Positions 41,253-50,079 of a stretch of 64,000 bases of DNA are shown here, piece after piece. A model generated the notes under the pieces. It did no database searches and was not told the origin of the DNA. It saw only the letters and a list, made by a program, of their open reading frames with translations. The stretch is from NCBI RefSeq assembly GCF_039537875.1, contig NZ_BAABBI010000001.1:1612001-1676000 (forward strand), given 5' to 3'. The stretch is from Corallibacter vietnamensis (GTDB lineage Bacteria; Bacteroidota; Bacteroidia; Flavobacteriales; Flavobacteriaceae). Both the position numbers and the translations under genes were made by a program. Positions within the stretch are counted from its first letter, which is position 1; the number at the start of each line of letters is the position of its first letter.

Positions 41253-41894
41253 ATGAATTTCGACGATTTTTTAAAATATACCTCAAAAGTAAAAAATATA
41301 CCATTGCCAGCCGAAGCATCCCAGTTTAAAATGTCACCACCATTTAGGCTTAAGCTTCAAGAGATGCAAAAAGATAAAATGAAACATGCCAAAACAGCTG
41401 GTGTTATGGCTTTGTTTTATCCAGATTTGCAACATCAAACAAAGCTGGTACTTATTCTTCGTAAAACCTACAAAGGTGTTCATTCTGCTCAAATAGGATT
41501 TCCAGGTGGTAAGTTAGAGCTTCTAGACGAATCTATTGAACATGCAGCGTTAAGAGAAACTTATGAAGAAGTTGGTGTACCTATAGAAGATATAAAAGTG
41601 CTAAAAAAATTAACTCAAGTTTATATACCGCCAAGTAACTTTTATGTGCATCCATTTTTAGGGATCACTCATAAAACACCTAAATTTATAAAACAAGATG
41701 AAGAAGTAGAAGATATTGTTGAGGTTACCCTTTCAGATTTTTTAAATGACGACAATGTGATAACAGAATCTGTATCAACCTCCTATAATAAAAAAGTGGA
41801 GGTTCCTGCCTTTAATCTCAACAACCATATTGTTTGGGGAGCTACCGCAATGATGTTGAGTGAAGTAAAAGACTTGTTAAAACAACTTTGGTAA
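41253..41894 (+). CDS. NUDIX CoA pyrophosphatase-like hydrolase
   Basis: A 213-residue NUDIX protein with the Nudix box GFPGGKLELLDESIEHAALR, then ETYEEVGV (about 90-115), and the CoA-type upstream region LVLILRKTYKGVHSAQIGFP. NudL/CoA pyrophosphatases cleave CoA to phosphopantetheine and 3',5'-ADP. The substrate is assigned by family resemblance only. Its start faces the cyclophilin gene and it is followed by an acyltransferase gene with its own promoter. Confidence 0.92.
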   Translation: MNFDDFLKYTSKVKNIPLPAEASQFKMSPPFRLKLQEMQKDKMKHAKTAGVMALFYPDLQHQTKLVLILRKTYKGVHSAQIGFPGGKLELLDESIEHAALRETYEEVGVPIEDIKVLKKLTQVYIPPSNFYVHPFLGITHKTPKFIKQDEEVEDIVEVTLSDFLNDDNVITESVSTSYNKKVEVPAFNLNNHIVWGATAMMLSEVKDLLKQLW

Positions 41895-41916
41895 AGATTC
41901 AGATTTATTACATTTG
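41888..41916 (+). promoter_or_regulatory. promoter of the acyltransferase gene
   Basis: TTG (41888-41890), 18 bases, TACATTTG (41909-41916), 30 bases before the ATG. It overlaps the end of the NUDIX gene. Confidence 0.6.
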
Positions 41917-41945
41917 TAGCTTAACTAATTTACGTAAATGCATAT

Positions 41946-42743
41946 ATGGGATTGTTTAAACAAAATCCTTTTGGACACTCACTTTTTATAAAAAAATGGG
42001 TTATTAGAGTTATCGGAACTTTAACCCACAGACGCTTTAGAGGCTTTAATGAATTACAGATTGAGGGTTCTGATATTATAAGAAATCTACCTGATACCAA
42101 TGTGTTGTTTATCTCAAATCATCAAACATATTTTGCTGATGTAGTTGCTATGTTTCATGTGTTTAATGCTAGTTTAAGCAACAGAGAAGATAATATTAAA
42201 AATGTTGGTTACCTATGGAACCCCAAGTTGAATATATATTATGTTGCTGCAAAAGAGACAATGAAATCAGGCTTGTTACCTAAAATTCTTGCTTATGCAG
42301 GATCTATTAGTATAGAACGAACATGGCGAGCAGCGGGACAAGATGTGAATAGACAGGTAAAAATGAGTGATATATCCAATATAAAAAAAGCGCTAAGCGA
42401 TGGTTGGGTTATCACGTTTCCACAAGGTACTACAACGCCTTTTAAACCTATAAGAAAAGGAACAGCTCATATTATTAAGCATTATCAACCTGTTGTAGTA
42501 CCTATAGTTATAGATGGTTTTAGACGTTCTTTTGATAAAAAAGGACTTCGTGTTAAGAAGAAAAACATTCTTCAATCTATGGAAATTAAAAAGCCTTTAG
42601 ATATTGATTACGAAAACGAATCTATTGCTGATATTGTAGAAAAAATAGAATACGCCATAGAGCAACATCCTTCATTTTTAAAAGTGATTCCTCAAGAAGA
42701 ACTAGAAGCTCAAGAAAAACTTAACGAGCAACGAAGATGGTAG
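41946..42743 (+). CDS. PlsC-like 1-acylglycerol-3-phosphate acyltransferase
   Basis: A 265-residue acyltransferase of the PlsC superfamily: LFISNHQTYFADVVAMFHVF (catalytic region, about 55-74), FPQGTTTPFKPIRKGTAHII (acceptor site) and VVPIVIDGFRRSF. The usual catalytic motif is H-x4-D; here the His and Asp are five residues apart (HQTYFAD), a spacing I recall in flavobacterial relatives. It would add the second acyl chain in phospholipid synthesis or acylate another lipid. Confidence 0.88.
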   Translation: MGLFKQNPFGHSLFIKKWVIRVIGTLTHRRFRGFNELQIEGSDIIRNLPDTNVLFISNHQTYFADVVAMFHVFNASLSNREDNIKNVGYLWNPKLNIYYVAAKETMKSGLLPKILAYAGSISIERTWRAAGQDVNRQVKMSDISNIKKALSDGWVITFPQGTTTPFKPIRKGTAHIIKHYQPVVVPIVIDGFRRSFDKKGLRVKKKNILQSMEIKKPLDIDYENESIADIVEKIEYAIEQHPSFLKVIPQEELEAQEKLNEQRRW

Positions 42744-42763
42744 CATCAAGAGTATATAAAATT

Positions 42764-43405
42764 TTATACTTCTAATTTTTTAAGCTCTTGGTAGTTTTTA
42801 TTTAGGCGTTTTAGTAATATACCGTAAACCAACCAATAGAATAATAGTAAGACACCAACAGCTATTCCCAAGAAAACAACAACGGTAATTATAAACATGG
42901 CATAAAATTTAAATGCTTCACCATTAGCAGATGCTTGTTCTATTTTATTGATTAATTGTTGGTCCTGATCAAACTCAATAAATAAAACAACTAGCGTTGA
43001 AATTATTAAAAATATAAGGTTGAAAGCAACATATTGCTTTACAATTCTTCGTGTCTTAAGAATGTTTTCCATTAAAACTTTGGCATTGTCTATAACCGAA
43101 ATAGTTCTGTAATTTTTAAAGAATAAGAAAAAGAAATATCCTAAAACAATATATCCTATTATAGAAAGCGGAATTAAAATATAATCAGCATCAAGCTCAT
43201 TAAAGTGCTTCATACTGCTAGAATCTTTTAGGGATAATGATATCACAGTCCAAAAAATAAACTCTAGTAAGCTGATAATAAAAATCCACTTCACAATGGA
43301 AGATGATTTTTTAAGAATCATTTTATATATATCATTATATGACAACTTGGGATATGCTTCTTCAGAGCGTTTCCAATCTTTCTTTAATAAATCTAATTCA
43401 TCCAT
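42764..43405 (-). CDS. membrane protein paired with the ECF sigma factor
   Basis: A 213-residue protein with a cytoplasmic N-terminus (DELDLLKKDWKRSEEAYPKL, an anti-sigma-like start) and four transmembrane helices (WIFIISLLEFIFWTVISLSL, YILIPLSIIGYIVLGYFFFL, YVAFNLIFLIISTLVVLFIE, AMFIITVVVFLGIAVGVLLL). It lies 4 bases downstream of the sigma-factor gene. The arrangement suggests a membrane anti-sigma or signal-receiving partner, though no canonical anti-sigma zinc motif is present. Confidence 0.8.
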   Translation of the reverse strand: MDELDLLKKDWKRSEEAYPKLSYNDIYKMILKKSSSIVKWIFIISLLEFIFWTVISLSLKDSSSMKHFNELDADYILIPLSIIGYIVLGYFFFLFFKNYRTISVIDNAKVLMENILKTRRIVKQYVAFNLIFLIISTLVVLFIEFDQDQQLINKIEQASANGEAFKFYAMFIITVVVFLGIAVGVLLLFYWLVYGILLKRLNKNYQELKKLEV

Positions 43406-43409
43406 AGCA

Positions 43410-43904
43410 TTACGGATTTAAAATGGTTTTTAATTTGGTTTTCACGCGATTCATCTTCACTCGTGCATTCACCTCGCTTATACCTAATGTGTCACTTATT
43501 TCTTTATAATTCTTGTCTTCCAAATACAGGAAAACAAGCGCTTTTTCAATGTCGTTTAGTTGATGCACAGCTTGATACATAAGTTTCAGTTGCTCTTCTT
43601 CAGTGTCATCATAAGCTTCTGCTTTTATTTTAAACTGAATAGCATCAAACTCTTGAGTTGTAATACGGCGTTTTGATTTTCTGTACAGCGTTATTGCAGT
43701 GTTAAGCCCAACACGGTACATCCAGGTACTAAATTTAGCATCGCCTCTAAATTTAGGGTAGGCTTTCCACAGCTGGATGGTAATTTCCTGAAACAAATCA
43801 TTGTGTGCTTGTTGGTTATTGGTGTATAGCCTGCAAACTTTATGCACAATATTTTGATGTTTCTCTAGCTGTTCAACAAAACTATGTTCTAACTCTTTGC
43901 TCAA
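43410..43904 (-). CDS. ECF-type RNA polymerase sigma factor
   Basis: A 164-residue sigma-70 family protein: region 2 NDLFQEITIQLWKAYPKFRG, DAKFSTWMYRVGLNTAITLY (about 34-73), and region 4 LNDIEKALVFLYLEDKNYKE, ISDTLGISEVNARVKMNRVK. It would direct polymerase to stress or envelope genes. It is co-transcribed with the membrane protein downstream and divergent from NDH-2. Confidence 0.94.
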   Translation of the reverse strand: MSKELEHSFVEQLEKHQNIVHKVCRLYTNNQQAHNDLFQEITIQLWKAYPKFRGDAKFSTWMYRVGLNTAITLYRKSKRRITTQEFDAIQFKIKAEAYDDTEEEQLKLMYQAVHQLNDIEKALVFLYLEDKNYKEISDTLGISEVNARVKMNRVKTKLKTILNP

Positions 43905-44002
43905 ATTGGTGGTTTAGTTATTATATAAGTAGCTTGTTTTAAATAAATGTTACATATTCTTATAAATAATATGTAAAAATAGGGTTTAATAGGTGTATGT
44001 CG

Positions 44003-44010
44003 TATCTTTG
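44003..44010 (+). promoter_or_regulatory. -7 box of the NDH-2 gene
   Basis: TATCTTTG matches TAnnTTTG, 26 bases before the ATG at 44037. Confidence 0.6.
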
Positions 44011-44036
44011 TTAGACACATTTTTTTATACTGTTTT

Positions 44037-45314
44037 ATGAATATCCCTGCGTCTCAAAATCCACGTGTTGTTATAATTGGTGGAGGTTTTGCTGGTATTA
44101 GCATGGTAAAACAACTAGCCAATAAACCTGTTCAAGTAGTTTTAATAGATAAGCATAATTATCACACATTTCAACCACTATTATATCAAGTATCTTCTTC
44201 TGGTTTAGAACCTGATTCTATTGCATATCCGCTCCGAAAAATTATAAAAAAGCAAAAGAATACCTTTTTTAGATTAGCAGAGGTCAGCAATATAAACCAT
44301 AAGGCTCGTGTTGTACAAACGTCTATAGGAGAGATTGCTTACGATTATTTAGTAGTTGCTACAGGAACAAAAACTAACTTTTTTGGTAATAAAGCTATTG
44401 AGAGTAATAGTATGCCAATGAAAACAGTGCCGCAGGCATTAAATATTCGTAGCTTAATATTACAAAACTTTGAAAAAGCTGCAATAACAAATGATAAAGA
44501 GGCAAGAGAAGCACTCTTAAATTTTGTGATAGTTGGTGGTGGGCCAACAGGAGTTGAGTTGGCAGGAGCTATAGCAGAACTTAAAAACAATATCTTACCA
44601 AGAGATTATCATGATTTGAATACTTCAGATATGCAAATTCACTTGCTAGAAGGTAGCGCAAGAGTTTTGCCTCCTATGAGTAAGCAAGCATCTGAAAAAT
44701 CAGAGAAATTCTTAAAAGCGCTTGGCGTAAAAGTACACTGTAACACGTTTGTGAAAGATTATGACGGATTAAAAGTTACTACAAACACCGATTTAAAATT
44801 AGAGTCTGAAACGGTAATTTGGGCGGCTGGTGTAACAGGAAACCCTGTTAGCGGCCTGCAAGAAGGTACTGTTGTAGAGCGCGCAAACAGATATCTTGTA
44901 AATCAGTATAACCAAGTACAAGGGTATGATACCATCTTTGCTTTGGGTGATATTGCACTTATGAAAACTGATGCATATCCTAAAGGGCATCCGCAAGTGG
45001 CACAGCCAGCTATTCAACAAGGAAAATTATTGGGTAAAAATATTTTAAAACTGATAGAAGGGAAGCCCATGAAAAAATTTAAATATCATGACAAGGGTTC
45101 TATGGCAACTATAGGTAGAAATAAAGCTGTTGTAGATTTAAAGACTTATAAGTTTGGAGGGTTCTTTGCTTGGTTTGTTTGGATGTTTGTGCACCTTATG
45201 TCGCTCGTTGGTTTTAGAAATCGTGTTATCGTGTTCTTTAACTGGACGTATAATTATATCAATTTTGATAAGGCAGCACGTTTAATTATCAGACCTTTTC
45301 ATAAATCTAAATAA
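44037..45314 (+). CDS. type II NADH dehydrogenase (NDH-2)
   Basis: A 425-residue flavoprotein with two Rossmann sites: VVIIGGGFAGISMVKQLANK (FAD, about 10-29) and FVIVGGGPTGVELAGAIAEL (NADH, about 162-181), plus IFALGDIALMKTDAYPKGHP and QVAQPAIQQGKLLGKNI. The C-terminal GGFFAWFVWMFVHLMSLVGF is the amphipathic membrane-binding region. NDH-2 passes electrons from NADH to menaquinone without pumping protons. Monocistronic with its own -7 box. Confidence 0.95.
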   Translation: MNIPASQNPRVVIIGGGFAGISMVKQLANKPVQVVLIDKHNYHTFQPLLYQVSSSGLEPDSIAYPLRKIIKKQKNTFFRLAEVSNINHKARVVQTSIGEIAYDYLVVATGTKTNFFGNKAIESNSMPMKTVPQALNIRSLILQNFEKAAITNDKEAREALLNFVIVGGGPTGVELAGAIAELKNNILPRDYHDLNTSDMQIHLLEGSARVLPPMSKQASEKSEKFLKALGVKVHCNTFVKDYDGLKVTTNTDLKLESETVIWAAGVTGNPVSGLQEGTVVERANRYLVNQYNQVQGYDTIFALGDIALMKTDAYPKGHPQVAQPAIQQGKLLGKNILKLIEGKPMKKFKYHDKGSMATIGRNKAVVDLKTYKFGGFFAWFVWMFVHLMSLVGFRNRVIVFFNWTYNYINFDKAARLIIRPFHKSK

Positions 45315-45321
45315 ATAACTT

Positions 45322-45999
45322 TCAAGACTTTTTAGACTGTTTTAGTAAACCTAATACAATACAAAGTTGTGCAAAAGCATAAGTAAACATGATACTTACG
45401 TTTGATAAAGGTAATGGTTTGTAAAACTTATTTAAAGCCAGTAAGCTATCAGAAATCATAAATAAAATAGCGCCTAAAAACACCAATGTAAAACTTGTTT
45501 TTATAACAAATCCTAATCGTAAAAAAGCGGCTGTAGCCATACTCAAAATTACAGCCATATAAATAATAACAGGGATAAGCATATCTCCCAATCTAGGTTT
45601 TAAAAAGTAGAATAACACACAGGCATATAGCAATAAGGCTAAAACAAAACTAATTGGTTTTGCTTGTGGGTTTCGTTGTTTGGTAAATACCAGTACATAA
45701 AAAACATGAGCAATTAAAAAAGCTATTAAACCGCTCATAAAAAAATGAGGTGATATTTGTACAAACATCAGGAGGATATCTCCAAGAAGCGAAAAAGCCA
45801 GCGCTAGTACGGTTAGTCTTTTTATCGGTTTGTTTATAGCCGCACTTTCTTTACAAAAAAAGATAATAAGTGATAGTAGTAAAGCCGGTTTAGCAAAATA
45901 ATGTAGCATTTCTAAAGCGGCATAACTGCTTGTAATAATCTCAAAAATCAGCAGTAATATAAATATTAAGGTAAATCGCTTTTCGGTTTTGGTTAGCAT
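45322..45999 (-). CDS. YhhN/TMEM86-family membrane protein (lysoplasmalogenase-like)
   Basis: A 225-residue protein with eight transmembrane helices and the YhhN signatures FAKPALLLSLIIFFCKESAA (residues about 36-55), LALAFSLLGDILLMF (GD motif), GLIAFLIAHVFYVLVFTKQR and GAILFMISDSLLALNKFYKP, ending in TYAFAQLCIVLGLL. Mammalian relatives cleave lysoplasmalogens. The bacterial substrate is unclear. Convergent with NDH-2 and 7 bases downstream of the DUF1801 gene. Confidence 0.92.
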   Translation of the reverse strand: MLTKTEKRFTLIFILLLIFEIITSSYAALEMLHYFAKPALLLSLIIFFCKESAAINKPIKRLTVLALAFSLLGDILLMFVQISPHFFMSGLIAFLIAHVFYVLVFTKQRNPQAKPISFVLALLLYACVLFYFLKPRLGDMLIPVIIYMAVILSMATAAFLRLGFVIKTSFTLVFLGAILFMISDSLLALNKFYKPLPLSNVSIMFTYAFAQLCIVLGLLKQSKKS

Positions 46000-46006
46000 T
46001 GGTTGG

Positions 46007-46369
46007 TTATTTTATTTTTATTGTACCATTTTCATAAAGGCTTATAGCTTCATCCATAACAGCATTAATTATTTTTATTGGTAAATCTTTATCGGGTTGT
46101 ATAGGAAGTATTTTCATTTTAGCCCGATCACCAGGTTCTAAATGTAAATTCAGTAAGCGCTTGCCTTCAACCATAAGGTAATATGGGTTCTTGGTTTTTT
46201 TGTCTGTCCATATGTAACAAAAAGCTTTTCCTTTATAGCAAAAACAAGGCATGCCATATTTAGTGGTTTCTGTAATATGGGTGTTGTAATTAAGAAGCGT
46301 ATCACGCATAGCAAGCAAGCAGCTTTTATAGGGTTCTTCTTTACTAAAGTAAAAATTTGTGTTTACCAT
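46007..46369 (-). CDS. DUF1801 domain protein
   Basis: A 120-residue protein, KEEPYKSCLLAMRDTLLNYN, ETTKYGMPCFCYKGKAFCYI, WTDKKTKNPYYLMVEGKRLL, with the DUF1801/YdhG fold characteristic KYGMPCF motif. Function is unknown, possibly binding a small ligand. It is followed by the YhhN-like gene (7 bases), and a broken gene of the same superfamily (YdeI) lies just upstream. Confidence 0.9.
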   Translation of the reverse strand: MVNTNFYFSKEEPYKSCLLAMRDTLLNYNTHITETTKYGMPCFCYKGKAFCYIWTDKKTKNPYYLMVEGKRLLNLHLEPGDRAKMKILPIQPDKDLPIKIINAVMDEAISLYENGTIKIK

Positions 46370-46378
46370 ATTTGCTAG

Positions 46379-46565
46379 TTATAAATATTTATGAGACCCA
46401 TCACAGATAGGCATTTTTTTAGAAAGCCCACAAACACAATCATGAAACCCTTTTCCATTTAAAAATTTCGTTTAGGTCACATGCTAGCGCTAGGTCTCGT
46501 AAAATAGTAAGTGCTTTTTGCCAGTCGGTGTTGTTTTCTATAAAAGCGTCTACTTTTGGGTTCAT
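46379..46565 (-). pseudogene. chimeric remnant: YdeI-like N-terminus joined to a CDGSH C-terminus
   Basis: The minus strand starts at 46565 with MNPKVDAFIENNTDWQKALT, ILRDLALACDLNEIFKWK, which is the N-terminus of a YdeI/DUF1801 protein, and stops at 46440 after 41 codons. In another frame, 46379 to about 46460 encodes GFHDCVCGLSKKMPICDGSH, a perfect CDGSH [2Fe-2S] motif (C-x-C-x2-S-x3-P-x-C-D-G-S-H), then KYL and a stop. The junction lies near 46455. This looks like a deletion that fused two neighbouring genes out of frame. Confidence 0.7.
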
Positions 46566-46649
46566 TTTATTTTAATAAAAATCAATTCCCTAATGTACTG
46601 ATTTGATTTTAAATTTAAAATATGCTCCCAGCATAGCATTCTTATTTGC

Positions 46650-47294
46650 TTACTTATTGTTAACTTTTTTTTTCTGCGGATTTCCCATTAGGAGTTTCAT
46701 CGTGTAGCCAAATAGTAAGCTGCCTATGGTCCAAACAGGTATTCCTATTAGCGTTTTTAATAATGTTATTTCTTCGCCTTGGCTTAACGGAAATACAATT
46801 GTCATAAAAACAAACATAAAAAAGCCCCAGCTGAATCCTATTTTTACCCATCCTTTTCCGGCAAAAGGGTTTGGTTTACTTTCTAAATCTAAATTTTTAA
46901 AGCGTTTAGGCTGCTTTTCTAGCCAACTGCTTTTTAATGATTTTTTAAACCAGCCCCAAATAGGGTAGGTTATTGCCAGAATAAGATAAGAGAATATGTT
47001 TATTAAGCACGGAATAATGTTATCACAGTTTGGGCAATATAAACCAAACCAGTTTTTAAAAGCTGTTCTATTGGTTGTAGACCATGTTTTGGCATCATGA
47101 ATGGTATTGCAATGCGGACATGGAATATAAGAGCTTTCTAGTTTTGACTTGTTTGAGGTTTTGTCTACAAGCGTTATTTTAGGAATTCGTTGCCCTAAAA
47201 TAAGTTCGTTTATAATAAGTCCTGGATTAATAATCCAATGTAAATACATCCAGTTTTTCCAAGTATATACGGTATACTTTTTATCAAATTCCAT
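46650..47294 (-). CDS. zinc-ribbon membrane protein of unknown function
   Basis: A 214-residue protein: an N-terminal soluble part with a four-cysteine zinc ribbon (PCPHC at about 58-62, YCPNC at about 88-92), then two to four hydrophobic segments (LINIFSYLILAITYPIWGWF, FSWGFFMFVFMTIVFPL, IPVWTIGSLLFGYTMKLLMG) and a basic tail. No family is recognised with certainty. It stands alone between gaps of about 90 bases. Confidence 0.7.
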   Translation of the reverse strand: MEFDKKYTVYTWKNWMYLHWIINPGLIINELILGQRIPKITLVDKTSNKSKLESSYIPCPHCNTIHDAKTWSTTNRTAFKNWFGLYCPNCDNIIPCLINIFSYLILAITYPIWGWFKKSLKSSWLEKQPKRFKNLDLESKPNPFAGKGWVKIGFSWGFFMFVFMTIVFPLSQGEEITLLKTLIGIPVWTIGSLLFGYTMKLLMGNPQKKKVNNK

Positions 47295-47385
47295 AGCGGT
47301 AATTATAAATGGTTAGGTATTGTTTGATAAGCAATGTACAAAATACTTCATTGTGATATTGAGGTATCGATAATTAAAGTAGTAC

Positions 47386-48417
47386 TTAATGTAAAGGTAT
47401 TTTATTGATGCTAAATTCTAAATCATTGATAGCGCCTTTTACCTCATTGATTCTTGAGTTTGTGTAGTAAAGTTCGTTGTTGTATATGCTAAAAGTGTCT
47501 GCCCATTTTACTTTAGTTCCTTCAGCAAATACATTTATGTTACCATCCGTAAGGTTTAATGTCAATATTTTGTCATTTTCTAAATCAGCAAAAAATAAGC
47601 GCCCTGCATCATCAATAATCATTCCGTCTGGAGCAGCAGTTTTTTTAATGAGTTTAACTTCTAGTTCTATGTTTTCTTCATTATTGGGTTTCAGATGTTT
47701 TGTAGCAATGGCATACAAATTATATCCAGTTAATGCATGATAGTATAGCATATCATTTTTTGTGTCTAATGCAATACCATCAGAGTGCACTGTGTTTTTC
47801 CAAACGCCATTACTAAATGTCAACTCATTAGTTTCTGCAAGTGTTGAGGTATGATTATCTAATACTCTAAATGAGTCGCCTGATTTAATATCTATCACAA
47901 CCAAACCAGCATGCCCTGAATCTGTTGCATATATTTTACCTCGTTTTTTATCTACTCTTAAATCGTTAATGTAAGAGTCTTTATGAAAAGCGTTTTCTGA
48001 TAAAACATAGGTGTTTTTTAGTTGCTTTGTTGGTAAGTCAAAAGCAAAAATCCTAGGGTTGTCTATAACACCTTTAAACAAAGGGTTCCTTGTATCTAAA
48101 ACATATAGTGTGTTTTCATGAGCAACTACAGATTGTACTGCGATAAAAACACTGTCAGACACAGCTGCATTTAACGACCAGCTATTCCAAGATTCATCTG
48201 GAAAAGGTACAGACTCGCCATTGTCAAAAACTTCAACAACGGCATGCGTTACATGATCTCGCCATCTGGGAAAATTAGCAAAAATCCTTCCTTTATCACT
48301 TACTGTTACACCAGTAACTTGCTGACCTTTAAAACTTGCAACGGTTTCTATTTCTACGTCTTTTGATGCGCAGTTGCTCAATAATATAATTGTAAATAAT
48401 AATAAGGCGTTTTTCAT
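47386..48417 (-). CDS. major royal jelly/L-dopachrome tautomerase-related lipoprotein
   Basis: A 343-residue lipoprotein (LLLFTIILLSNCASKD, cysteine at about 16) with a six-bladed propeller of the yellow/MRJP family: QVTGVTVSDKGRIFANFPRW, VEVFDNGESVPFPDESWNSW, SYINDLRVDKKRGKIYATDS, LYYHALTGYNLYAIATKHL, APDGMIIDDAGRLFFADLEN. Bacterial members resemble SMP-30 gluconolactonases and bind a small substrate. The function is unassigned. Single gene. Confidence 0.88.
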   Translation of the reverse strand: MKNALLLFTIILLSNCASKDVEIETVASFKGQQVTGVTVSDKGRIFANFPRWRDHVTHAVVEVFDNGESVPFPDESWNSWSLNAAVSDSVFIAVQSVVAHENTLYVLDTRNPLFKGVIDNPRIFAFDLPTKQLKNTYVLSENAFHKDSYINDLRVDKKRGKIYATDSGHAGLVVIDIKSGDSFRVLDNHTSTLAETNELTFSNGVWKNTVHSDGIALDTKNDMLYYHALTGYNLYAIATKHLKPNNEENIELEVKLIKKTAAPDGMIIDDAGRLFFADLENDKILTLNLTDGNINVFAEGTKVKWADTFSIYNNELYYTNSRINEVKGAINDLEFSINKIPLH

Positions 48418-48490
48418 TTTCTTAAACGGGTTTAGGGCTTTGTTTAGTAAGCGTATTAACTTTTACACAAAGATAAACAATAGAAGAAGA

Positions 48491-48994
48491 TTAAAACTTT
48501 GCGCGTACAGAAAGTGCTTTTTTGCTTCCTTGAAAATTAATTTTCTGCTGACTAGGACTATTAATTTGTTGTCTGTAACCTACCTCCAATGAGAAATCAG
48601 GCTTTAACTTGTAGCCAACTCCTAAATTAAAATGGTTCCTTTCTATGTATTGTTGATTAGAAAAAATATTACTTTCATATTCTCGCTCCAAACCTGATCG
48701 TAAATGCAAACTTTCACGAGTGTACCATTTTAGCATAAACGAAGAGCGTATCAATTCAGACGAAAAGGTTTTATTATACATACCACCCAATTGTGCATCT
48801 AGTTTTGAAGAAATAGGGTAGCTTAATGTAAATCCTTTGTAAGCTTCTCCATTCATGCCTTCAGGAAAACTAAAAGCATCTACATATAGCTTTTTTTCTT
48901 TGGTTGTTTCTTTATTGGTTTCTTTTTCTGAATCCTGACTAAAGCCACTAGCACAAACAAGAAACATAAAACATTTGAAGTAAATTCTAATCAT
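48491..48994 (-). CDS. small outer-membrane beta-barrel-like protein
   Basis: A 167-residue protein with a signal peptide (MIRIYFKCFMFLVCASGFSQ), a charged linker (EKETNKETTKEKK) and alternating hydrophobic strands (YKGFTLSYPISSKLDAQLGG, FNLGVGYKLKPDFSLEVGYR) ending in SVRAKF with a terminal phenylalanine, typical of outer-membrane barrels. No specific family is recognised. It lies alone, in the same direction as its neighbours. Confidence 0.75.
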   Translation of the reverse strand: MIRIYFKCFMFLVCASGFSQDSEKETNKETTKEKKLYVDAFSFPEGMNGEAYKGFTLSYPISSKLDAQLGGMYNKTFSSELIRSSFMLKWYTRESLHLRSGLEREYESNIFSNQQYIERNHFNLGVGYKLKPDFSLEVGYRQQINSPSQQKINFQGSKKALSVRAKF

Positions 48995-49203
48995 TCTTTA
49001 AATTTTTTACAACATTTTTGTACATAAATGAGTGGCAATAAAAAATAGTAAATGGTTATTGCCCAACAATAAAGATAGCAAATAAGAGATGACTTTTTGT
49101 TAAATAAAATTAAACCTAAACACAATTAACAAGGTGTTATGGTAAGTTGTTTGTTGTAGGTGCTGAAAAATATTTACACTAGGTTATGTTTATGAACTTA
49201 AAA

Positions 49204-49233
49204 AAGCGGTTGAAGTTTTTACTTCTACCGCTT
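49204..49233 (-). terminator. hairpin, likely terminator
   Basis: AAGCGGT and GAAGT pair with ACTTC and ACCGCTT around a T-rich loop, downstream of the minus-strand OsmC gene. Confidence 0.55.
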
Positions 49234-49267
49234 ATAGATTTCTGTTTTAAAGCTTATGTTAGTTTAG

Positions 49268-49678
49268 TTATGCTAAAGTGCTAGAATCATTAATAATCCA
49301 TTCGCCTCTTACTAGCCTTGTTACGTAACAATTGTCAGCCTCTGAAATAAGCATTGTTTTTTCTTCTTCAGATATATCACCTTCAATTTTAATAGCAGAA
49401 TTTATTTCTGTTGTAAAGCTGCCATCAGTATTTCGTTTTACCACTTGAGATAATTCAGCATCTACATCTCTTATATTAATGTTTTTTCGTCTTGCTACAT
49501 TTCGTATTGTAGCTACTTTGCACATTGATATTCCTGCTAAAACTAATTCTGTAGGTGACATACCTAAATCTGTGCCTTTAGCCTTTAAGGGTTCATCTCC
49601 TACAATGCTATGTCTACCATTACTTATAATAGACTGGTATCCTGTAGGTATATTTTTGATGTTTATTTCTGTTGCCAT
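49268..49678 (-). CDS. OsmC/Ohr-family protein
   Basis: A 136-residue OsmC-fold protein: GTDLGMSPTELVLAGISMCK, VATIRNVARRKNINIRDVDA, then MLISEADNCYVTRLVRGEW. The two cysteines (SMCK at about 52, DNCY at about 117) match the OsmC peroxidatic pair. OsmC proteins reduce organic hydroperoxides. Its start overlaps the end of the DoxX gene by 16 bases, so the DoxX-OsmC unit is coupled and probably includes the carboxymuconolactone decarboxylase-like gene upstream. Confidence 0.9.
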   Translation of the reverse strand: MATEINIKNIPTGYQSIISNGRHSIVGDEPLKAKGTDLGMSPTELVLAGISMCKVATIRNVARRKNINIRDVDAELSQVVKRNTDGSFTTEINSAIKIEGDISEEEKTMLISEADNCYVTRLVRGEWIINDSSTLA

Positions 49679-50070
49679 AGTGCTTTTTCTTTTTCAAAAG
49701 TATTTAAACCTAAACCTAATAGTGATGTAAATAATGCTATGTGTATCATACTATTCATCCAATTTCCCGAAGGTATATGAACAGTTAACAGAGCGACTAG
49801 CATCAAGAATGATACGTAGAGATATGACACAGTTATTTTCTTATTAATTATTAATAGTATACCAGCTACAAGCTCTGTTGCAGCTAAAAAAATAGCTAAA
49901 ACCAAAGTGCCGTTATCACCTAAAAAATGCCATCCTGTTTTTTTTAGAACATCGGCCATATATTCAAGACCAACACCACCTAAAAATCCTTCAAAAAATT
50001 TTTCTAATCCACCCCAAATGAAGAGTAAACCAAATCCAATTCTAATAATAATATCTCCGTAATGCTTCAT
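49663..50070 (-). CDS. DoxX-family membrane protein
   Basis: A 135-residue protein with four transmembrane helices in the DoxX arrangement: IIIRIGFGLLFIWGGLEKFF, TLVLAIFLAATELVAGILLI, VSYLYVSFLMLVALLTVHIP, SMIHIALFTSLLGLGLNTF. DoxX proteins are linked to thiosulfate/quinone redox chemistry or membrane oxidoreductase complexes that handle oxidative stress. It lies 9 bases downstream of the decarboxylase-like gene. A second DoxX gene is at 54614. Confidence 0.88.
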   Translation of the reverse strand: MKHYGDIIIRIGFGLLFIWGGLEKFFEGFLGGVGLEYMADVLKKTGWHFLGDNGTLVLAIFLAATELVAGILLIINKKITVSYLYVSFLMLVALLTVHIPSGNWMNSMIHIALFTSLLGLGLNTFEKEKALWQQK

Positions 50071-50079
50071 CGTTATTTT

